Source: Hibiscus mutabilis
Lineage: Eukaryota; Streptophyta; Magnoliopsida; Malvales; Malvaceae
Direction of reading: 5' to 3'
Length of the DNA stretch: 64,000 bases
Assembly (NCBI GenBank): GCA_019671005.1
Contig: CM033728.1
Coordinates: 23,263,099-23,327,098, forward strand
This document shows, piece by piece, positions 56,633 through 64,000 of this stretch. Each line of letters begins with the position of its first letter. Positions within the stretch are counted from its first letter, which is position 1. The notes below the pieces were generated by a model. That model was given only the letters and a program-made list of their open reading frames with translations. It was not told the DNA's origin and did not search any database. Both the position numbers and the translations under genes were made by a program.

Positions 56633-59011
56633 TATGATCAACACAATAGGTCAATTTGGCGGCTCAAGAATCAAGATACACGGCAACATCTGAAATCTTT
56701 CCTCGAGATTTGCAACTCGTTCAAGATACACGGAGTCACCCCCGATGTCTTACGATTAAGATTATTCCCCTATTCACTGAGGGATAGGGCGAAAGCATGG
56801 TTGAATAGCATTCATGCTGGATCCATAGCATCTTGGACTAATCTTTGTCGTGATTTTCTTGCTAGATTTAATCCTACAAATTTGACTGATAAGCTTCGTA
56901 ACGACATTACTTCTTTTCGGCAGGCGGATGATGAATCCATGTACGAGGCTTGGGAGCGATATAGAGAACTTCTACAGAAATGCCCCCTACATGGATTCCC
57001 GGTGTGGACTCAAGTAACAATGTTTTACAACGCCGTGAATACACCAACAAGGATAATGCTAGATGCCTCAGCAAACGGCATACTCCTAGATAAGTCTCCG
57101 GAGGAAGCACTGCAAATTTTAAACAGGCTGGCCAAGAATGATTATCAATTCCCATCTACTAGAAAAGGAGGAGTTAGATGCCAAGCCACAATACATGAAC
57201 TAGGATCATCAGATTCAATTTCGGCACAATTGGCCACTCTAACCAAGATGGTCCAGAACATGCAAAAACCAAACAACACACATGAAGTCAAGGTAATGGA
57301 TTCTTTTTGTGAGTTATGTGGTGATAACCATAATTCTTCTAAATGTATGCAGAATCCGAAATCCAGCTTCTATGTGGGGAATTACAATCAGAACAACAAT
57401 GTGATGTCCAATACATACAATCCAGCTTGGAAGAAGCACCCGAATTTTTCATGGAATAATCCCAACAATGCTCTAAACCAGAACAATCAGAATGCACAAG
57501 CATCGGGATTCCAGCAGAATATGCCACGGCAACAGATGCCGCAGCAACAACCGACAACATCTAGTTCTTTGGAAAATTCTCTAAATGCTTTTATGATAAA
57601 AACTGAATCTTATATGGCTGAGAATAGTAATTTCATAAAAAGAACTGATGCTTTTATTAACAGGACCGAGATGAGATTGCAAAACCAAGAGGCGGCAATC
57701 AAATCATTGGAAAATCAAGTCGGACAGTTTGCTCAAAATCTGAATACTAGACCACAAGAAGGTTTACCTAGCGATACTGAAGTCGCAAGAGGAACTGGCC
57801 ATGAGCAATGTAAGGCAATCACCACCAGAAGTGGCCAACAACTTAGAGAGGCTCAAACCCGCTCATCAAACAAAACTCCACAAAAAGATCAAGACGAACC
57901 TAGCGGCAAAGCCTCAGATGCTGAACCAGGAATTGCCGCGGCAACCGGCAATAAGTATGCCTCGGCAACCGACGATAAAGACACCTCGGCAACTTGCGAT
58001 AAGCATGCCTCGGCAACCCCAGTTGATAATGCCTCGGCAACTCCAGATGTCTCGGCAATGCCGTCAATCAGGTTTCAAACCAATGAAAGGATCGAAGATA
58101 TCCAACTTCCACCACCATTCCCACAAAGGTTGAAGCGAAAAAAGCAAGAATACCAATTCAAGAAGTTTCTTGATATCCTAAAGCAAGTCCACATCAACTT
58201 ACCATTGGTGGAAGCAATTGAACAAATGCCAAACTATGCCAAGTTTCTTAAAGACATTGTGTCCAAGAGAACAAGGCTAGGAGAGTTTGAAACAGTTGCC
58301 GCAACAGAGGGATGCATGGCAATGTTGCACAATCGTATGCCACCCAAGTTGAAGGATCCCGGAAGTTTCACAATACCATGTTCCATTGGAAATCACTATG
58401 TCGGGAAAGCATTATGTGACCTTGGGGCTAGCATAAACTTGATGCCTAAATCGGTTTTCCATAAACTAGGAATCGGGAAGGCAAGACCTACAACAGTTAT
58501 GCTCCAGCTAGCCGACAGATCCTATGTGCATCCAGAGGGAAAAATCGAGGACATACTGGTAAAAGTTGATAAATTTATTTTTCCCGCTGACTTTATTGTT
58601 TTGGATTGTGAAGCAGATGAGCATGCACCTATCATTCTCGGGAGACCATTCCTAGCAAAAGGGAGAACCTTGATCGACGTTGAAAAGGGAGAACTCACAA
58701 TGAGGGTGAATGACCAGCAGGTCAAACTAAATGTGTTCCAAACACTAAGGCATGCCGATGATCCAGAAGAATGCCAACTACTTCATGCCACGGCAGAGTT
58801 TAACTTCGATGAGGAATTTAGTTGCCTCGGCAACTACATTGCCGATCAAGAGGAACCTGAGGAGTATGAAAAACCGGTCGATGAGGAACAACAAGAAGAG
58901 GCAAATTGGCTAGTCAACCGACCAGGTACATACTTTGAACCACTGGATTACTCAGGTAAAGAAGGTAAACTCAAAAACCCTCTATTGAACAACCACCGAT
59001 TCTTGAGTTGA
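56633..59011 (+). pseudogene. Athila-like Gag-protease frame
   Basis: One frame is open from 56633 to the stop at 59011. The Gag domain shows Arg-Leu-Phe-Pro-Tyr-Ser-Leu-Arg-Asp-Arg-Ala-Lys-Ala-Trp-Leu (56745-56800) and Tyr-Glu-Ala-Trp-Glu-Arg-Tyr (56942-56962). A zinc knuckle Cys-x2-Cys-x3-His-x4-Cys is at 57308-57346. An Asn/Gln-rich segment and an Ala-Ser-Ala-Thr linker (57930-58060) follow. The protease has Cys-Asp-Leu-Gly-Ala-Ser with catalytic Asp at 58418. The N-terminus is frameshifted upstream, and the frame ends by a shift near 58960 where the pol frame takes over. Gag forms particles and the protease matures them. Confidence 0.88.
57930..58060 (+). repeat. Ala-Ser-Ala-Thr repeat segment in Gag
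   Basis: GCCTCGGCAAC or close variants occur at about 16-30 bp intervals (first TTGCCGCGGCAA at 57933-57944), always read GCC-TCG-GCA-ACC. The result is a flexible linker of Ala-Ser-Ala-Thr alternating with Asp/Asn/Lys-rich spacers, placed between Gag and protease. Confidence 0.9.
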
Positions 59012-59319
59012 AACAATTGCCAGAGCAACTAAAATATGCATACTTAGGAACCGATAATACATTGCCTGTAATTATTTCTTCTAAGTTACAGCCTGAACAG
59101 GAAAAGAAGCTGATCAAGATGTTGAAGCTACACAAAAAGGTAATAGGGTGGACAATTGCCGACTTGAAGGGAATTAGCCCGGCAGTATGCATGCACAAGA
59201 TCTTGTTGGAAGATGATCACAAACCTTCAATTGAGGCCCAGAGGAGACTGAATCATGCCATGAAAGGGGCTATAATGAAAGAAATCATCAAGTCCCTATC
59301 TCCGATAGTAAGTGGGTAA
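58960..59319 (+). pseudogene. Pol N-terminal segment (Athila-like)
   Basis: The frame between protease and RT carries the Athila blocks Leu-Lys-Tyr-Ala-Tyr-Leu-Gly, Leu-Pro-Val-Ile-Ile-Ser-Ser, Ile-Gly-Trp-Thr-Ile-Ala-Asp-Leu-Lys-Gly-Ile-Ser-Pro and Glu-Ala-Gln-Arg-Arg-Leu-Asn. It is in a different frame from Gag-protease (shift near 58960) and from the RT frame. About nine residues that normally join it to RT are missing near 59290, and the frame ends at 59319. These are two separate lesions. Confidence 0.87.
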
Positions 59320-62027
59320 GTCTGGTACAATGTGTACCGAAAAAGGGAGGTATAACAGTGGTAAGCAATGAAAATAATGAACTTATCCCAACCAAGACTA
59401 TGACCGGTTGGAGGGTTTGTATGGACTATCGAAAGCTAAACAAAGCCACTAGGAAAGATCACTTCCCATTACCCTTTATTGATCAAATGCTTGACCGTCT
59501 TGCAGGTAAACCCTTTTATTGTTTTCTTGATAGTTATTCAGGTTACAATCAGATTGCCATAGCACCAGAAGATCAAGAAAAGACAACCTTCACATGCCTA
59601 TACGGTACTTATGCCTTCCGAAGGATGCCGTTCGGATTGTGTAACGCCCCGGCAACCTTCCAAAGATGCATGATGGCACTATTTTCAGAAATGGTCGAAG
59701 ACTTCCTTGAGATCTTCATGGATGATTTTTCGGTTTTTGGTAATGACTTCAACGGCTGTCTCGACAATTTAGAGAGGGTGTTGGCAAGATGCGAAGAAAC
59801 GGATTTAGTCCTCAATTGGGAGAAATGCCATTTTATGGTAGATGAAGGAATAATGCTCGGCCACAAGATTTCATCCAAGGGAATTGAAGTAGACAAAGCC
59901 AAGGTGGACGTGATCGAGAGATTCCCCCCACCAAGTTCGGTTAAAGGAATTCGAAGTTTTCTCAGACATGCAGGTTTTTACATGAGGTTCATTCATAATT
60001 TTTCTAAAATCACTAAACCCTTGTGTAATCTGCTTGAACAGGATAAAGTCTTTGATTTTGATGATTCCTGCACCCAAGCATTCGAAACACTAAAGAAAAG
60101 GCTTGCCTCGGCACCCATTGTCGTTCCACCAGATTGGACGCTACCTTTTGAGCTCATGTGTGATGCAAGTGATTTCGCGGTAGGAGCAGTCCTAGGCCAA
60201 CGCACAGGTAAGACCTTCCATGTGATATACTATGCTAGTAAAACTCTTAATAGTGCTTAAGTGAATTACACAACAACGGAGAAAGAGTTACTAGCTGTAG
60301 TTTTCGCATTTGACAAGTTCTGATCCTGCTTGATTGGTACAAAGGTAATTGTTCATACGGACCATTCGGTAATCAAATACTTATTTGCTAAAAAGGATGC
60401 TAAACCTCGTTTGATTCGTTGGATATTACTTTTACAAGAATTTGATATTGAAATTAAGGACAGGAAAGGAACAGAAAACCAAGTGGCCGATCACTTATCA
60501 CGTCTGGAACGCAATAGGGAAGAGGACGCGGATCTTGAGATATGCGATGCATTCCTGGATGAACAAATTTTAGTTGCCTCGGCAACCCTCGATGCCTCGG
60601 CAACCCATGACGCCTCAGTAACCCACGATGCCTCGGCAACCCTCAACGCCTCGGCAACCCTTGATGCCGCAGCAGCCTTTGACGCGCATGCCTCGGTAAT
60701 TTTGGGAGTAGTCGCCACGGCAGCACATGCCTCGGCAATACCCTGGTACGCGGATTTAGTTAATTTCCTTGTTTGTGGTATTTTTCTTTATGGCATTACT
60801 CACCAAGGGAAGAAACGGCTCCGCCATGATGCTAAGCATTACTTTTGGGATGAGCCTCTTTTGTTTAAACAATATGCAGATCAGGTTATACGCCGATGTG
60901 TCCCTGAAGAAGAACAACAGAATGTACTCCGGCAATGCCATTCTTCACCCTATGGAGGACATTTTGGAGGAACTCGTACCGCGGCCAAAGTTTTGCAATC
61001 GGGTTTGTATTGGCCAACATTGTACAAAGATGCCCAAGACTTTTACAAGCAATGTGATCGTTGCCAGAGGACGGGCAATATCTCTAGATGACATGAGATG
61101 CCGCTCCAGAACATTATCGAGGTGGAATTGTTCGATGTATGGGGGATCGATTTTATGGGACCTTTCCCATCTTCATTCGGCAACCTCTACATTCTACTTA
61201 CCGTCGACTACGTGTCCAAATGGGTTGAGGCAGCTGCAGTTCCCAACAACGATTCCAAGACCGTGCAACGATTCTTGCAAAAAAACATATTTACACGGTT
61301 TGGGATGCCGAGAGCAATTATCAGCGATGAAGGCAAGCATTTTGACAACAGACTAATTGCCAAGATGTTGCAACAGTTCGGCATATCACACAAGATCACC
61401 ACGGCATATCACCCACAAACCAACGGGCAAGCAGAAATTTCCAACCGGGAGTTGAAGGGAATACTCGAGAAAGTCGTAAATCCCTCAAGGAAGGATTGGT
61501 CATTAAGACTAGATGACGCACTTTGGGCATATCGCACTGCATTCAAAACACCCTTAGGTATGTCCCCCTTCCGACTTGTCTATGGCAAAACATGCCATCT
61601 ACCGGTGGAAATTGAGCACAAGGCATATTGGGCAATCAAGACCGTGAATATGGATTGGGAAAGTGCCGGACAAAAGCATTTGATGGATCTCAACGAGATA
61701 GAAGAATTCTGTGCACTCGCCTATAACAATGCACAAATCTACAAGGAGAAAACAAAGCGATGGCACGACAAGAAACTATTGTCACGGCAATTCACGCCAG
61801 GGCAACTAGTTCTCCTATTCAATTCTCGGCTAAAACTTTTCCCGGGAAAGCTGAAATCAAGATGGTTAGGACCATTCGAAGTCGTCAAACCATTCTCCCA
61901 TGGTGCTGTGATAATCAAGTCCATCTCTGACAACCATGAATTCAAAGTTAATGGACAAAGATTGAAGCACTACAATGGTGCCCATGTGGAACGTAACAAG
62001 GAAGTGGTCAACTTAGGAGATGCATGA
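59298..62027 (+). pseudogene. Athila-like RT, RNase H and integrase frame with three stops
   Basis: One frame covers RT, RNase H and integrase, interrupted only by TAA 60258-60260, TGA 60321-60323 and TGA 61089-61091. RT: Met-Asp-Tyr-Arg-Lys-Leu-Asn, Phe-Gly-Leu-Cys-Asn-Ala-Pro-Ala-Thr-Phe, and catalytic Phe-Met-Asp-Asp at 59715-59726. RNase H: Thr-Asp-His-Ser...Ala-Asp-His-Leu-Ser-Arg. Integrase: HHCC finger with His at 60939 and 60960 and Cys at 61053 and 61062. Catalytic Asp 61149, Asp 61326 and Glu 61434 give D-x35-E spacing. All catalytic residues are present. There is no chromodomain. Confidence 0.93.
60574..60740 (+). repeat. Ala-Ser-Ala-Thr repeat between RNase H and integrase
   Basis: Begins with TTGCCTCGGCAA (60574-60585), then about seven GCCTCGGCAACC-like units at about 18-bp spacing. 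These encode Asp-Ala-Ser-Ala-Thr-(Leu/His) repeats, later decayed to Ala-rich sequence. It sits in the non-catalytic linker before the Trp-Tyr-Ala-Asp block that starts the integrase region. Confidence 0.9.
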
Positions 62028-62035
62028 GCATGCTC

Positions 62036-62200
62036 TCCCTTTTGATATTTTTATTTTTATTTTTATTTTTATTTATTTTTATTTTTATTTTTTTGATTAA
62101 TTAGTTATTATTATATTTTTGTCGATTTTTTTTATTTTTTTTATTTTTTTTTCTTCCTTTTCGATTATTAGTAGTTTTTAGGATAGATTTTTTTTATTTA
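62036..62200 (+). repeat. T-rich tract with TTTTTA repeats
   Basis: Tandem ATTTTT-type units then poly-T directly after the pol stop. Non-coding. 62200-62589 is the leader before the third ORF and carries the TATA dyad at 62373-62389. Confidence 0.9.
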
Positions 62201-62372
62201 AGTTTAAGAATCCTATTACACATCTTTATTTATTTTCTCTATTAGTTTATATTTAATTTTAATCCTTATTTGATTTGTCTTTGAATTGTAGGAAAAGAAG
62301 TTCAAGATAAAGAAGGAATTCTAAACCAAGTAGGAAAACATCTTCAACAAGGAAACTAATGGGCTGAATCTA

Positions 62373-62389
62373 AGGCTTATATAAAGCCT
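62373..62389 (+). promoter_or_regulatory. Candidate internal promoter: TATATAAA in a dyad
   Basis: AGGCTT and AAGCCT arms surround ATATA, giving TATATAAA at 62378-62385, about 205 bp upstream of the third ORF ATG at 62590. It could drive a subgenomic RNA for that ORF. A splicing route is an alternative. Confidence 0.5.
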
Positions 62390-62589
62390 CCAATTCATCC
62401 TAACCAAAACCCCCTTGTCGACAACTTCTACCAAACCCTAACCCTTTTTTCGTTTTCCCCTAATCCCACCCACCTATCTTTTCTATAATACCCACACCCT
62501 TAACCTATTCCTACTTTATATCTTGCAACTTTTTAGTTTCTTTTCTTTTCTTTTCTTTTCTTTGTTTTTACTCACAACCAAGATCATCC

Positions 62590-64000
62590 ATGGCATCCAA
62601 GATTAAACTTTTAGTTCATCCAAGTTCATCCAAAGAACCAAGATACAAGAAGTTTGCTACACCGGTGGTTCAAGAAAGATTTCAATCCAAGTTTGAAAGC
62701 CGGAAGATTCATGAAGAACAAGGCTTTGAATACTCCAACTCTCATCAAGATTTCGGCCTTGAACCAGTCATCTTCGAGAGGATTGCACATCAAAAGTGGC
62801 AAAATCTTTTGCCATCAACCGGAGCCGGGTAACATCTCATGGGTAAGAGAATTCTATGCTCACTCACCTAACCCGGATAATCCTTATGTTTTTGTTCGTG
62901 ACAAGGCCATACTTATAAGTCCCGAAAGCATCAACACCTTTTACAAACTTTACATTGAGAAGGACGAGCATCAAGCCTTCGTTGACCAAATCAATCCCAA
63001 GCAACTCGACAAGGTGCTTCAAGAACTCACTCAACCGGGAACTCATTGGAACGATGGTAAATACAAGGGCACGGTAAATCACCTTCGGCTCAAATCCAAG
63101 GCAAAACTATGGAATAAGTTTGTTAAAACTTCTTTAATGCCCACCACACACAATACTACCGTTGATATACCACGTCTTTTGCTCATACATTCTATTTTGC
63201 ATAATCGCATCATTAACATTGGAAAAATTATTTGTGATGAGATTTTTGTATGCAGTTCAAAAGATAAGGGTTCTCTTTTCTTCCCTTGCTTAATTTCTAA
63301 TCTTTGCAAGGAGATGCATGTCCCGAGTGAGTCTACCGATGAAAAGGCCCTACCCAAGTCTGGTTGGAATCAAGCACTAATCTGAAAGCTAATGGGAGAG
63401 GCACCGGGAGATTCTTCAAGGCCTCTAATTGCCGCGGCAACTCCTGCTGCCCCGGCAATCCATAATGCCCAAGCACCTAACGCCAGGGCAACTCGGCCAC
63501 CAACCCCGGGACACTTTGAAGCACTTTTGCACCCATTGGCAAGCCGCCTAAGGCAAATTGAAGATCGACAACTAATGTTCATGCGGTACATGAAGGAGCA
63601 CAACAACGCCATCACCCAAGTCATCCTAGAAAAGTACCCAGACAATCACGTGTCGTTCCCAATCTTTCCCGCCGAGATCCTTGCCCCGGCAACTAACGAA
63701 GCAGTCGCCGCGGCAACCTACATCGTGCACGCACAAGATGATGCCACGGCAACCAACCCTGAAGATGCCACGGCAACCAAAGCTAAAGACATCCCGGCAA
63801 CCACTGCAAAAGCCAAAGGTAAAGCACCTATGCCCGAATCAACTCCTACGAAATAATTTTCTGATTTTTCAGATTCGGACGAGTCCTCCATTGAACCAAT
63901 AAAGACCGCACCAATTGAATCCTCCAAGCGAAAAGCCATTGACATTGATGAAGAGGACGATGAGGACAACCCCATACGAGGATCGATTCCACCACCGGCA
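62590..64000 (+). pseudogene. Third ORF of Athila-like element (plant transposon protein domain)
   Basis: The ATG at 62590 opens an 80-codon frame (stop 62830-62832). The reading then continues one frame over through Trp-Val-Arg-Glu-Phe-Tyr-Ala-His (about 62839-62860) and Asn-Ile-Gly-Lys-Ile-Ile (about 63215) to Gly-Ser-Leu-Phe-Phe-Pro-Cys-Leu-Ile (63270-63297). This is the pattern of the domain called putative plant transposon protein, found after pol in Athila elements (recall). Stops at 63383-63385 and 63854-63856 break the same frame. An Ala/Thr-rich tail and an acidic end with a Lys-Arg-Lys motif follow to the window edge. Its role is unknown; an envelope-like role has been proposed for this position, but I see no signal peptide or membrane segment. 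Confidence 0.8.
63429..63800 (+). repeat. GCCNCGGCAAC repeats in third ORF
   Basis: TTGCCGCGGCAA at 63429-63440, TTGCCCCGGCAA at 63681-63692, plus ATGCCACGGCAACC and similar units near 63452, 63480, 63710, 63743, 63767 and 63794. All are read in the same codon register, giving Ala-Ala-Ala-Thr, Ala-Thr-Ala-Thr or Pro-Ala-Thr. Confidence 0.9.

Larger units (their letters stand above)
54683..64000 (+). mobile_element. Athila-like Ty3/gypsy element, 3' end outside window
   Basis: 5' LTR, tRNA-Asp-type PBS, gag-protease, RT-RNase H-integrase without chromodomain, and a downstream third ORF: the Athila plan. RT and integrase motifs are intact and only a few lesions break pol, so this is the youngest or best-kept element here. 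It lies inside the 5' LTR of element A. The expected TSD is CTAAC (54678-54682), to be checked at its far end. Confidence 0.93.

Noticed and set aside
63681..63975. Overlapping frames on both strands at the window end (Pro-Arg-Gln and Ser/Val-rich)
   Set aside because: Other-frame readings of the GCCNCGGCAAC repeats; the register continuous with the third ORF domain is preferred.

Overview
This 64 kb window looks like plant heterochromatin built almost entirely of nested LTR retrotransposons. I found no host protein gene, rRNA or tRNA gene. The element clades (chromodomain-bearing Ty3/gypsy, Tat/Ogre-like, Athila-like), AT-rich DNA, 5-bp target duplications and tRNA-type primer sites indicate a dicot nuclear genome. 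The LTR style recalls cotton or other Malvaceae, but that is from memory and low confidence.

Layout. (1) 1-6966, plus strand: 3' part of a decayed chromovirus (Tekay/Del-like) with protease, RT, RNase H, integrase, chromodomain, polypurine tract and a complete 3.6-kb 3' LTR. (2) 6967-23375, mostly minus: a rearranged Tat/Ogre-like element with gag fragments, an intact coiled-coil ORF, a tRNA-type PBS at 18404-18421, an LTR from 18425 rightward, and repeat-rich 3' non-coding DNA. It is interrupted by a 4.1-kb solo LTR (10529-14619) and an Athila-like solo LTR (21705-23258). (3) 23376-54682, minus: a large Tekay-like element (A). Its 3' LTR is split by two complete internally deleted elements, B (23778-33338, TSD GACTT) and C (34317-45580, TSD ATGTA). 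Its interior (47626-52469) keeps recognisable gag-to-chromodomain remnants. Its 5' LTR is cut at 54682. (4) 54683-64000, plus: a younger Athila-like element with 5' LTR, PBS, gag-protease, almost intact pol and a third ORF running off the window.

The insertion order is readable: Tat-like DNA was hit by A, and A was then hit by B, C and Athila. B and C lack most of pol but have full LTRs, PBS and clean TSDs, so they must have been mobilised in trans.

The most interesting signal is structural. Most repeat arrays inside these LTRs and UTRs are made of dyad-symmetric units. At 5093-5324, eight small hairpins share a five-base loop (mostly GGTCG) while their stems differ in sequence yet stay complementary. 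The Athila element carries at least eleven copies of the palindrome TTGCCNNGGCAA in U3, U5 and all coding regions, where it encodes Ala-Ser-Ala-Thr-like linkers.
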